A DNA stretch of 64,000 nucleotides from contig NZ_JARJBB010000001.1 of NCBI RefSeq assembly GCF_029269835.1, positions 496,001 through 560,000 of the forward strand, read 5' to 3'. The translations under genes and the position numbers were made by a program. How positions within the stretch are numbered: position 1 is the stretch's first letter; each line of letters opens with the position of its first letter. This document shows, piece after piece, positions 1 through 10,614 of this stretch. The DNA comes from Streptomyces tropicalis (GTDB lineage Bacteria > Actinomycetota > Actinomycetes > Streptomycetales > Streptomycetaceae). The notes under the pieces were generated by a model. That model ran no database searches and had not been told where the DNA came from. It saw only the letters and a program-made list of their open reading frames with translations.

Positions 1-2753
1 TGGTGGGCCGAGCCGTGGTGGGCGACCTTCAGGACGTCCACGCCCGTCAGCAGAGCCGCCTCGGGCGATCTCAGCAGGGCCTGCTGGGCCGGTGGTTCGA
101 GATCCCCGAGCAGCAACAGCCGCAGGCCGCCGGTCCGCACGAGCAGGGTCACGCTCGCGTCGTTGGGCCCGTCGGGGTCCGGGACCGGGCTCGGCGGCGG
201 CCACAGCACCCGCCAGGACACCGGGCCGGTGCGCCGCTCCTCCCCGGCGGCGGCGCGGATGACCGGGATGTGCCGCTCGGCGGCCTCGCGTCGTACGAAA
301 CCGACCTGGTCCGCGGGCTCTTCGTAGCCGGTCGTCTCGATCGCGCCCACCGCGCGCCCCCGCAGCACACCCGGCAGACCGGCGACGTGGTCGGCGTGGA
401 AGTGGGTGAGGACGACGAGCGGGATCCGGGTGACGCCCAGGGCGCGCAGGCACCGGTCGACGGGGGCCGGGTCGGGTCCGGCGTCCACCACCACGCCGGT
501 GCCCTCTCCCGCCGCGAGCACGGTGGCGTCGCCCTGCCCCACGTCGCACATCGCGAACCGCCAGCCCGGCGGCGGCCAGCCGGTGACCGCCCGGGTCAGC
601 GGAGACGGCCGCACCACCACCAGCGCCAGCAGCAGGGCGCAGGCCCCGCACCACCACGGGTGGCGCAGGAGTCGCCGGCCCACGAGCAGGACCGCGCCCG
701 TGACCAGGGCCAGCAGCAGGGCACCGGCCCATGAACCCGGCCAGTCCACTCCGGCGCCGGGGAGCGCCGCCCCCGTCCGGGCCACGCCGGCGAGCAGGCC
801 CGCGGGCAGGCCGGCGCACCGGGCGAGCACGGCGGCCACCGGCATCGACACCTGTGCCACCGCCAGCGTCGCGAAGCCGAGCACCGTCGCCGGTGCGACC
901 GCGAGCTCCGCGAGCAGGTTGCACGGCACCGCGACCAGACTCACTCGCGCGGAGAGCACCGCCACGACCGGCGCGCACAGCGCCTGCGCCGCGCCCGCCG
1001 CCGCCAGCGCCTCGGCCGGCCGGGCTGGCATCCCGTGCCGGCGCAGTGCGGCGGCCCAGCGCGGTGCCAGCGTCAGCAGGGCGCCGGTGGCGAGCACGGA
1101 CAGCAGGAACCCGTAACTGCGGGCCAGCCACGGGTCGTACAGCACCAGCAGCAGCACGGCCGTCGCCAGCGCGGGGACCAGTGACCTGCGGCGCCCGGTG
1201 GCCAGGGCGAGCAGGGCGACCGCTCCGCAGGCCGCGGCGCGCAGCACGCTGGGGTCGGGCCGGCACACCACGACGAACGCGGCGGTGAGCACACCGCCCA
1301 GCACCGCCGTCGCCCGCAGCGGGATCCCCAGCCGCGGTGCGATGCCGCGGCGTTCGGCGCGCTGCGCCAGGCCGGGCGGACCGAGCAGCAGGGCCAGCAG
1401 GATCGTGAGGTTGCTGCCGGAGACGGCCAGCGTGTGCGCCAGGTCGGTCTCCCGGAACGCCTCGTCCAGCTCGGGGGTGATCCGCGAGGTGTCTCCGACG
1501 ACCAGCCCGGGCAGCAGCGCCCGCGCGTCGGCCGGCAGCCCGTCGGTGGCCGTGCGCAGCCCTTCACGCAGGTGTCCCGCCAGCCGCTGCGCCCCGGACG
1601 GTTCCCCCACCACCTCCGGTGCCTCCCGGGCCCGGACCCGCAGCACCGCCGCGATCCGGTCGCCGCCGGTGAGCGGGGGCGCCAACCGCGCCGTCACTCT
1701 CACGTGTGTGGAGGGGAGCAACTCCAGCCACGGGGACCGGTCGGGCCCGTCCTCGGGACGCCCCGCCGCCGGCCTCCGTACACCGCCGGGAGGCGCCGCC
1801 CGCCGGGGGCCGGTGTCGACGAGGACCAGGACCGGGGTCCTGGTCTCCACGTCCGCGCGGCCGCCCACCCGCTCGACGCGCCGCACCTCCGCGTCGAGCA
1901 GGACGGACTCCGGCGCCATGTGGTCGCCGCTGATCCGCTGCCGGGTCAGCCGCGGATCGGACGTCACCTCCACCTCGGCGGTCACGGTGGCGAAGTGCTG
2001 TGCGAGCTCGGGGATCGGGCCGCGCCGCAGGTCGGCTCCGTGGAGTGCGGCAGAGGTGGCGGCCGCGGCGACGGCGAGGAGCATGGCGGCGGCGCTCACG
2101 CGTGCCCACTCCGGCCGGGCGGGACGCGGCCACCGTTCCACGGCTCGGGGCTCCGGGGCCGCGGACCGCCGAACCCCGGCATCGGGCTCCGAAGCCGCGG
2201 GCATCCGGGCGACCGCGTCGAACTCCCGGGCGACGGAACGCCGGCCCGCCGCGTCGGGCTCCGGGGCCACGGGCCTGCGGCCCACCCCCTCGGGCTCCGA
2301 GGACGCGCGTCTCCGGACGGCCAGGAGGATGCACGCGGCGGCCAGACACGTCGCGGCGAGCACGGTGACGGCGCCGGGCGACGCGTCCAGCGTGCAGGCC
2401 GCCGCGGCCCAGGCGGCGAGCGCGGGCGGGACCAGCCGCAGGTCCGGTGGCCCCTCCTGGCGGGGATGGGATGTCCCGAGGCGGGTGCCCGAGGCGGCGT
2501 GCACGGACCGGCGGGCACGAGGTGCCGGGCCGGGACCGCGACCAGGACCGACATCGGGTCCGGGGCCAGGACCGACATCGGGTTCGAAGCCGGGATCGAG
2601 TCCGAGGCCAGGACCGACATCGGGTCCGAGGCCGGGATCGAGTCCGCGACCAGGACCGACATCGGGTCCGAGGCCGGGATCGGGTCCGGGGCCGGAGGAG
2701 ACCGTGTCGCCGGGGCGCCGTTCGCCCCGGTGGGCGTCGGAGGGGCCGTTCAC
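1..2753 (-). CDS. comEC: ComEC/Rec2-family DNA-uptake channel, C-terminus cut by the window edge
   Basis: Membrane protein of the ComEC/Rec2 family, which in competent bacteria carries single-stranded DNA across the cytoplasmic membrane. About 917 codons are present; the stop lies before position 1. The GTG start at 2753 overlaps the comEA stop as GTGA, the usual sign of translational coupling. The first ~60 residues are a Gly/Pro/Asp-rich repeat, followed by hydrophobic segments (PPALAAWAAAACTLDA) and the multi-span competence domain. The visible end is in a metallo-beta-lactamase-like domain, where LKVAHHGSAH matches the conserved HHGS motif near the ComEC C-terminus. Streptomycetes are not known for natural competence, so the role in DNA uptake is inferred from family only. 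The reading frame looked open where I sampled it; I did not translate every codon. Confidence 0.9.
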   Translation of the reverse strand, partial: MNGPSDAHRGERRPGDTVSSGPGPDPGLGPDVGPGRGLDPGLGPDVGPGLGLDPGFEPDVGPGPGPDVGPGRGPGPAPRARRSVHAASGTRLGTSHPRQEGPPDLRLVPPALAAWAAAACTLDASPGAVTVLAATCLAAACILLAVRRRASSEPEGVGRRPVAPEPDAAGRRSVAREFDAVARMPAASEPDAGVRRSAAPEPRAVERWPRPARPEWARVSAAAMLLAVAAAATSAALHGADLRRGPIPELAQHFATVTAEVEVTSDPRLTRQRISGDHMAPESVLLDAEVRRVERVGGRADVETRTPVLVLVDTGPRRAAPPGGVRRPAAGRPEDGPDRSPWLELLPSTHVRVTARLAPPLTGGDRIAAVLRVRAREAPEVVGEPSGAQRLAGHLREGLRTATDGLPADARALLPGLVVGDTSRITPELDEAFRETDLAHTLAVSGSNLTILLALLLGPPGLAQRAERRGIAPRLGIPLRATAVLGGVLTAAFVVVCRPDPSVLRAAACGAVALLALATGRRRSLVPALATAVLLLVLYDPWLARSYGFLLSVLATGALLTLAPRWAAALRRHGMPARPAEALAAAGAAQALCAPVVAVLSARVSLVAVPCNLLAELAVAPATVLGFATLAVAQVSMPVAAVLARCAGLPAGLLAGVARTGAALPGAGVDWPGSWAGALLLALVTGAVLLVGRRLLRHPWWCGACALLLALVVVRPSPLTRAVTGWPPPGWRFAMCDVGQGDATVLAAGEGTGVVVDAGPDPAPVDRCLRALGVTRIPLVVLTHFHADHVAGLPGVLRGRAVGAIETTGYEEPADQVGFVRREAAERHIPVIRAAAGEERRTGPVSWRVLWPPPSPVPDPDGPNDASVTLLVRTGGLRLLLLGDLEPPAQQALLRSPEAALLTGVDVLKVAHHGSAH
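2545..2690. repeat. 42-bp tandem repeats inside the 5' end of comEC
   Basis: About three and a half imperfect copies of a 42-bp unit, each containing AGGACCGACATCGGGTCCG, lie in frame in comEC. On the coding strand they give 14-residue units of the type GPDVGP...GLDPGL. 42 is a multiple of three, so copy-number change would lengthen or shorten the cytoplasmic N-terminal tail without breaking the frame. Confidence 0.8.
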
Positions 2754-4018
2754 GGCCGGACCAGGGGGCGCAGATCGGCGAAGCGGCGGTCGCCGATGCC
2801 GTTGACCTCGCGCAGCTCGTCCATGGAGCGGAAACCACCGTGCTGGGTGCGGTAGTCGATGATGTGCCGGGCCAGGACGGGGCCGACTCCCGGCAGCGTC
2901 TCCAACTGGTCCGCGGTGGCCGTGCTGAGGGAGACGGGCGCGGGCACGCCCCCGGACGCTCCCGGGTCCGCACCGCCGGCCGCCGGTCCGGCCGGGACGC
3001 CCCCTCCCGTCGGTGCCGGTCCGCCGACGACCACCTGCTCGCCGTCCACGAGGAAGCGGGCCCGGTTCAGTGCGTCGGTGTCGGTCCCGGGGCGTACTCC
3101 GCCCGCCGCACGCAACGCGTCGACGACCCGTGACCCCGCCGGCAGGCGCCGGATGCCGGGGTGCCGGACCTTGCCGCTGACGTCCACCACGATCTCGGGT
3201 CCCGGGGAGGCCCCGGAGGCCTGCCGGGTGACGGCACCACCCGGCGCGGCTCCGCCGCTCCCGCCCCGATCCGCCAAGGGCGCGGCCGCCCGGACCACCT
3301 CGGGTGCCGCGACCGAGCGGACGCGGCCGGTCCAGAAGTGCTGCACGGCGAGGACGGCGGCGAGCGCGAGCAGCGCCGTGAGAGCGACGACGCTCCTGCG
3401 CTCCAGCCCGCACCGCGTCTGCCACCACAGGGGCATCCGCTCCCTCAGCGCCAGCGCCGCCCGCTCCCGCCAGGCGGGCCCCACCGCCTCGGCAAGAACC
3501 CCGCGCACCTCGCGGTCGCGGCCGCCGTCACCGTCGCCGGCGCCGTCGCCGTCGCCGGCCGTCCTCTCCCCCGGCCCGGAGCCGGCCCCGGCAACGGCCC
3601 GTGCACCGGCACGGATTTCGGCATCCGTACCGGCCCCGCCCCTCCCCGGGGCATCGCTCCCCGGGGCATCGCTCCCCGGAGCCCGCGGCCCCTCACCACA
3701 CTTCCCCGGAGCCTCCGTCCCCGGAGCCCCCACCCCCGCACCACCGGTCCTCTCACCGCCCCGACCGCCCGGTCCGTCAGGACGGACCGGCGGCACCCGT
3801 GCCGGATCCGGTGGCCCGCTTCCCGACTCCCCCGCGGGCACGGGGTGTTCGGGGAAGAGCGCATACGCGCGGCGGCGCAGATCCTCGGCCGGTGCCGGGC
3901 GCTGCCGGTGACCGTGCCGTCCCGGGGCGCGGCGGTGGCGGGTCCGTCCGTCGGAGGCCGGGGCGCGGCCCGGCCCGCTCGTGGCGGTCGCTGTGCGGGT
4001 GCGTGATCGAAGTGCCAT
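2750..4018 (-). CDS. comEA: ComEA-family helix-hairpin-helix DNA-binding protein
   Basis: DNA receptor of the ComEA family, predicted to bind double-stranded DNA outside the membrane and hand it to ComEC, encoded immediately downstream with a 4-bp stop/start overlap. The 422-residue product has a long Pro/Gly/Ala-rich N-terminal region, one transmembrane segment (VVALTALLALAAVLAVQHF), an SLBB-type beta-grasp domain (VDVSGKVRHPGIRRLP), and a C-terminal double helix-hairpin-helix (LETLPGVGPVLARHIIDYR). The ATG at 4018 (MALRSRTRT) was chosen over an ORF start 132 nt further upstream because that extra stretch looks non-coding and contains the intergenic repeats; no strong Shine-Dalgarno is visible, so the start is moderately secure. 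Confidence 0.9.
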   Translation of the reverse strand: MALRSRTRTATATSGPGRAPASDGRTRHRRAPGRHGHRQRPAPAEDLRRRAYALFPEHPVPAGESGSGPPDPARVPPVRPDGPGGRGGERTGGAGVGAPGTEAPGKCGEGPRAPGSDAPGSDAPGRGGAGTDAEIRAGARAVAGAGSGPGERTAGDGDGAGDGDGGRDREVRGVLAEAVGPAWRERAALALRERMPLWWQTRCGLERRSVVALTALLALAAVLAVQHFWTGRVRSVAAPEVVRAAAPLADRGGSGGAAPGGAVTRQASGASPGPEIVVDVSGKVRHPGIRRLPAGSRVVDALRAAGGVRPGTDTDALNRARFLVDGEQVVVGGPAPTGGGVPAGPAAGGADPGASGGVPAPVSLSTATADQLETLPGVGPVLARHIIDYRTQHGGFRSMDELREVNGIGDRRFADLRPLVRP

Positions 4019-4104
4019 GCCACGAGGATCGGGCCGCACCGCGGATCCGCGATGATCTTGGTCGGATTCTGTGGGCGGCCCCCCGGTTGTGGACAACTCC
4101 GACA

Positions 4105-4223
4105 CCCTCACGGGTGACAGCAACCTCCACGGGTGACGACCCACCCCCACGGGTGACGGCCCGCACCCGCGGGTGACGACCGGACCTCCCGGGGTGACGG
4201 CTCGCCCTCACGGGTGAGGTGAC
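4105..4223. repeat. Array of six CACGGGTGAC-like decamers upstream of comEA
   Basis: Between comEA and the DegV gene the decamer CACGGGTGAC or close variants (CGCGGGTGAC, CCGGGGTGAC, CACGGGTGAG) recurs at about 4108, 4128, 4148, 4168, 4188 and 4208, almost exactly every 20 bp. The regular spacing suggests either a simple tandem repeat of ~20 bp or a set of protein-binding sites on one face of the helix. It lies just upstream of the comEA start. No known Streptomyces regulator consensus is assigned. Confidence 0.7.
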
Positions 4224-4238
4224 GGCCCGCCCGCGCGC

Positions 4239-5084
4239 TCACCGGGGTGAGACGACGACCCCCAGCAGCCCCGGACCGGTGTGCGCCCCGATCACCGCGC
4301 CGACCTCGCTGACGTGGAGGTCGCCCAGTCCGGACACCCGTGCCCGCAACCGGTCCGCCAGGGCCGCCGCGCGGTCCGGAGCGGCGAGATGGTGGACGGC
4401 GATGTCGACTCCGCCGCTGCCCGCCCGCTCGGCCGCGACCTCCTCCAGGCGGGCGATGGCCCGGGAGGCCGTCCGCACCTTCTCCAGGAGTTCGATGCGC
4501 CCGTCCTGGAGCTGGAGCAGCGGTTTCACGGCGAGTGCGGAACCGAGCAGGGCCTGCGCGGCGCCGATCCGGCCGCCCCGGCGCAGATAGTCGAGGGTGT
4601 CGACGTAGAAGTACGCCGAGCTGCTGCCGGCGCGCTTCTCGGCGGCCATGACGGCGTCGTCCACCGTGCCGCCCGCCTCCGCGGTCTCGGCGGCGGACAG
4701 CGCGCAGAAGCCGAGCGCCATGGCCACCGTCCCGGTGTCGACCACCCGTACCGGCACCGGCGCCCCGCGTCCGGCGAGCACGGCGGCGTCGTAGGTGCCG
4801 GACAGCTCCGCGGAGAGGTGGAGGGAGACGATGTCGGTGGCGCCGGACTCGGCGACCCTGCGGTAGGTCTCGGCGAAGAGCTCGGGACTGGGCCGGGAGG
4901 TGGTGACGGAGCGCCGCTTCTGCAGCGCCTGGGCCAGGGACCGGGTCGAGATCTCGGTGCCCTCCTCGAGCGCTTCGTCGCCGAGGACCACGGTCAGGGG
5001 GACCGCTGTGATGCCGTGGCGCTCCATCGTCCGCGGCGGCAGGTAGGCCGTTGAATCGGTGACGATGGCGACATGGCGGGACAT
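4239..5084 (-). CDS. DegV-family fatty-acid-binding protein
   Basis: DegV proteins bind a fatty acid; in Firmicutes they (FakB) present it to a kinase, but no FakA-type kinase is visible here. The 281-residue length is normal. The N-terminus MSRHVAIVTDSTAYLP holds the family TDS motif, TSRPSPELF matches the TSQPSP-type lid, and RGGRIGAAQALLGSALAVKP matches the conserved C-lobe GGR motif. The upstream sequence has no Shine-Dalgarno; TAACCT lies 7 nt before the ATG, which fits a leaderless transcript. It stands alone between comEA and a membrane protein gene, all on the same strand. Confidence 0.9.
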   Translation of the reverse strand: MSRHVAIVTDSTAYLPPRTMERHGITAVPLTVVLGDEALEEGTEISTRSLAQALQKRRSVTTSRPSPELFAETYRRVAESGATDIVSLHLSAELSGTYDAAVLAGRGAPVPVRVVDTGTVAMALGFCALSAAETAEAGGTVDDAVMAAEKRAGSSSAYFYVDTLDYLRRGGRIGAAQALLGSALAVKPLLQLQDGRIELLEKVRTASRAIARLEEVAAERAGSGGVDIAVHHLAAPDRAAALADRLRARVSGLGDLHVSEVGAVIGAHTGPGLLGVVVSPR

Positions 5085-5156
5085 GAGCTGGAGGTTACCT
5101 GGCGTAGCCGGGGGACGGCAGCCCGGCCCCTCCCTCCGGGTGCTCCGCCGGCTGCC

Positions 5157-5876
5157 TCACGTCGTGCTCTCGGGGCGGGCCTGCTTCTGCCACGGGTACG
5201 CCGGCCGGCGGCCCGGCGGGGTGATGGCCGGCCGGGCGGGCTCCTGGGACCGCTCCGGCGGTGCGGGCCGGTCCTGGTGAGGGCGGGCGTCGGCGGCCGC
5301 GGGCTCCGGCCACGGGGGCGGCGCTGTGCCGGCGGTGGTCCAGTGGCGCAGGGCTCCGGCCTCGACGTCGATCTGGGCGCTGAGGCTGTCCAGGTCGTCG
5401 TCGGCGAAGCGGCGGGCGCGGTCGCGGGCGGCCCAGCGCAGGGAGTCCGCGGACCGCGTGATGCGCGTGGTGCGCTCGCGCAGCGCGGGGAGCCGCTCGG
5501 CCAGGGCGGCCCGGTCGGGCTCCGCCTGCAGGCGCTTGAGGTCGGCGTCCAGTTCACGGCCGTGGGAGCTGAGGCGCTCGAAGAGGCCGAGGGGCTCCTT
5601 CAGCGACTCGTCCTCGCTGCTGCCCGCCCACAGGGCGTCCTGGGTGGCGCGCATCGACGTGCGCAGGGAGAGCCGCAGACGGGCGAGCTCGCCCGCCGGG
5701 CCCGGCTGGGCGACGGACCTGGCCCGCAGGGTGTGGTCCTCGACGGTGCGGCGGGCCTGGCCGAGGGTGCGGTCCACGCCGCGCCGGGCGGCGGCGGCGA
5801 CCTTGACCGCGGCGTACGCCCCGAGTCCCAGGAAGAGCACCAGGAACAGGGCGAGGACGGCGACGAATGCTTCCAC
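5157..5876 (-). CDS. Hypothetical single-pass membrane protein with long cytoplasmic helical region
   Basis: A 239-residue protein without recognised function. Residues 3-25 are a strongly hydrophobic helix (AFVAVLALFLVLFLGLGAYAAV) that would anchor it by the N-terminus. The middle (about 30-175) is rich in Arg, Glu, Leu and Ala with heptad-like spacing, suggesting an extended coiled coil; the last 60 residues are Pro-rich and probably disordered. The GTG start has a good ribosome binding site (GGAGGAGG, spaced by 5-6 nt). It lies between leuS and the DegV gene on the same strand. Confidence 0.75.
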   Translation of the reverse strand: MEAFVAVLALFLVLFLGLGAYAAVKVAAAARRGVDRTLGQARRTVEDHTLRARSVAQPGPAGELARLRLSLRTSMRATQDALWAGSSEDESLKEPLGLFERLSSHGRELDADLKRLQAEPDRAALAERLPALRERTTRITRSADSLRWAARDRARRFADDDLDSLSAQIDVEAGALRHWTTAGTAPPPWPEPAAADARPHQDRPAPPERSQEPARPAITPPGRRPAYPWQKQARPESTT

Positions 5877-5934
5877 TGCGCTCCTCCTCCGTCCACCGCG
5901 GCGCGCACTTCGCGCCGCTCCTCAACGGTAAACG

Positions 5935-5981
5935 CTACGGGCAGGCCCGGAGTTCCGTCGGAACCCCGAACCTGCCCGTAG
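5935..5981 (-). terminator. Inverted repeat downstream of leuS
   Basis: Perfect 11-bp arms (CTACGGGCAGG and CCTGCCCGTAG) around a 25-nt loop, between the leuS stop and the next gene. No U-tract, as is common for Streptomyces terminators. Confidence 0.6.
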
Positions 5982-6013
5982 GGGACTACCCGGAGGCACT
6001 CACGCCCCGGCCG

Positions 6014-8896
<2,883 letters not shown>

Positions 8897-8950
8897 GGTC
8901 CTCAAAGCTCCATCGATCGTCTCTGCCAGCGGCTGCGACTTCCAGAAATG

Positions 8951-8975
8951 AAAAATCCCCTCGCACAGGAGGGGA
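8951..8975 (-). terminator. Attenuator terminator in the leuS leader
   Basis: On the minus strand TCCCCTC, a 6-nt loop and GAGGGGA form a perfect 7-bp stem followed directly by TTTTT: a textbook intrinsic terminator, unusual in this GC-rich DNA. It lies 55 nt before the leuS start and 47 nt after the leader-peptide stop. An upstream hairpin (8989-9016, CCGACC/GGTCGG) and a 7-bp pairing between 9026-9032 in the leader codons and 8977-8983 next to the terminator give the alternative structures expected of an attenuator. Confidence 0.8.
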
Positions 8976-9022
8976 CGCCGCGCCGATTCCGACCATCCGA
9001 TTCGCCCGGCGGTCGGGACTGA

Positions 9023-9061
9023 TCAGCGCGGCTCGCTAAGCAGAAGGCGTACGGCACGCAT
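9023..9061 (-). CDS. leuS leader peptide (MRAVRLLLSEPR)
   Basis: A 12-codon ORF upstream of leuS containing three consecutive Leu codons read CTT CTG CTT. CTT is rare in high-GC Streptomyces genes, which would make ribosome progress especially sensitive to leucyl-tRNA supply. It ends 47 nt before the attenuator stem. No Shine-Dalgarno precedes the ATG; TACCCT stands 6 nt upstream, so translation may start on a leaderless transcript. Ribosome-mediated attenuation of leuS has, as I recall, been predicted for some Streptomyces by comparative genomics; here the codons, stop and terminator are all directly visible. Confidence 0.82.
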   Translation of the reverse strand: MRAVRLLLSEPR

Positions 9062-9067
9062 GGCGTC

Positions 9068-9073
9068 AGGGTA
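9068..9073 (-). promoter_or_regulatory. Candidate -10 element for the leuS leader transcript
   Basis: TACCCT (TAnnnT) followed by 6 nt and then the leader ATG fits the leaderless promoter arrangement common in actinobacteria. No convincing -35 hexamer is seen at 16-18 nt upstream, so this is a suggestion only. Confidence 0.4.
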
Positions 9074-9327
9074 CCCCAGCCGTCGAGCCCCCCGCGACGG
9101 GGTTCCGGCCGCACACCAGGAAGCGGTGGGGCCACTTGTGAAGGTAAGGAAAAGCTGAACAAAGTTCAATCATTACCCGGCGTAACGGACGCTAAGGGGA
9201 CATCGCGCTTCGTGACCGTCAGTCAGATAACAACGCAATAACTCAAACGGCGTACCGCCCCAGTTTGGGGCCGCTTAGAGTTCGTCCTCGGGACCGCTTG
9301 CCCGACAGACCGCTCGGAGTTGCCCCC

Positions 9328-10614
9328 ATGAACCCTCGTCGCAGTAACAGCTCGCTCCCCAAACCCGGCCGCTCGGCCTACGGGGTGGTGTCGGCTGCCG
9401 TTCTGCTCCTCATACCCTTGATCGTGTCGGTCGGAGGCGACACGGTCCGCAACTTCCTCAACTTCGGTGCCGGCGTCCTCTCCCTGGTCTCCCTGAGCTG
9501 CTCGGTGATCTGGGGCCTGGTCGCCCAGGACCGGATCTTCCTCAACACCCGCCAGCGGATCGTCGGCCAGGGCGTGCACCGGACGACGGCGGTCGCCTCG
9601 ATCGCCTTCCTCCTGCTGCACATCACCACGAAGATCGCGCTGGACCACACCCAGCTGATCGCCGCGATCATCCCGTTCTCGCTCGGCTTCACCGGAAGCG
9701 CCGGCCTGATCGGACTCGGCTCCCTGGCCGGCCTGCTGATGATCTTCGTGGGCATCACCGGCGCGCTGCGCAGCAACTTCGCGTCCCCGGCCCCGGTGGC
9801 GGCCCGCTGGCGCGCGATGCACATGCTGGCCTACCCGGCCTGGTGCGCGGCGCTCGTGCACGGGCTCTACGCGGGTCGCCAGGCCAAGCCGGTTTTCGTG
9901 ATCCTCTACGGCCTCTCCCTGCTCGGCGTGATGGCCGCACTGGCCCTGCGCGGCGCTCCGCGCCCGGTCAAGCGCAGGATCGCCGACCGGCTGGTGACCC
10001 TCCTCGGCGGCGGCGAGCGGCCGGAGCTGGAGGACCTGGACGCGAGCCGGGCCCGGTCGGCGGAGTCCTCGCTGCCCGGCTACGAGGGCGGCCGGGCGTC
10101 CCGGGCGCGGGGCACCGACGGCACGGGCTCCCTGCCGCGCATCCCGAGCCAGTCCCCGCCGCGCTACGAGGCCCAGGCTCCCTCCGCGACCCCGGAGCCC
10201 CCGTCCGGCTTCGCCGCGGCCTACCGGGCCGTGTCGGCCCCGGGCGGCCGGCCGTCCTACGGCGGCCCGGACCGGTCCTGGGACCTGCAGGCCACGGAGG
10301 CGATGCCGCGTGTGGAGGGCGGCACCGGCAGCTGGCCGATCCCGTCGCCGCCCCCGGTCGGCGAGGCGACCCCGTCCGCCTACGGCCCCGTGACCGGCAC
10401 CGGATACACCGTCCCGGCCCATGACAATACGGGCGCGGGCGGCTACGGCGGACGTGACGTGTACGACACCGGTGAGACGAACACCCTCTACGGCACGTAC
10501 AACTCGAACGACACGTACAACAGCGGTCCCGCCACTGAAACACCCCCCGGTGCCTCCTACGACGCACCGGGGTCGGGCGAACCTTGGAACACGCCTTCCG
10601 GAGGCTATAGGTGA
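9328..10614 (+). CDS. Cytochrome b / ferric-reductase-like membrane protein with disordered tail
   Basis: A 428-residue protein. Residues 17-210 form about six transmembrane helices, with His at 84, 98, 165 and 178 (GVHRTTAV, LLLHITT, AMHMLAY, LVHGLYAG); paired His in adjacent helices are typical of bis-haem cytochromes of the ferric-reductase-like transmembrane family. From ~210 to the end it is a Pro/Gly/Ser/Tyr-rich tail, probably cytoplasmic and disordered. The ATG at 9328 has GGAG 9 nt upstream. The stop overlaps the start of the next gene as GTGA, so the two are coupled; the likely role is electron transfer between the partner flavoprotein and membrane haem. The physiological acceptor is unknown. 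Confidence 0.8.
   Translation: MNPRRSNSSLPKPGRSAYGVVSAAVLLLIPLIVSVGGDTVRNFLNFGAGVLSLVSLSCSVIWGLVAQDRIFLNTRQRIVGQGVHRTTAVASIAFLLLHITTKIALDHTQLIAAIIPFSLGFTGSAGLIGLGSLAGLLMIFVGITGALRSNFASPAPVAARWRAMHMLAYPAWCAALVHGLYAGRQAKPVFVILYGLSLLGVMAALALRGAPRPVKRRIADRLVTLLGGGERPELEDLDASRARSAESSLPGYEGGRASRARGTDGTGSLPRIPSQSPPRYEAQAPSATPEPPSGFAAAYRAVSAPGGRPSYGGPDRSWDLQATEAMPRVEGGTGSWPIPSPPPVGEATPSAYGPVTGTGYTVPAHDNTGAGGYGGRDVYDTGETNTLYGTYNSNDTYNSGPATETPPGASYDAPGSGEPWNTPSGGYR

Noticed and set aside
9156..9168. TGAAC-AAA-GTTCA palindrome upstream of the cytochrome gene as a LexA-like box
   Set aside because: Actinobacterial LexA boxes have GAAC-N4-GTTC; spacing is three here and no SOS gene is adjacent.
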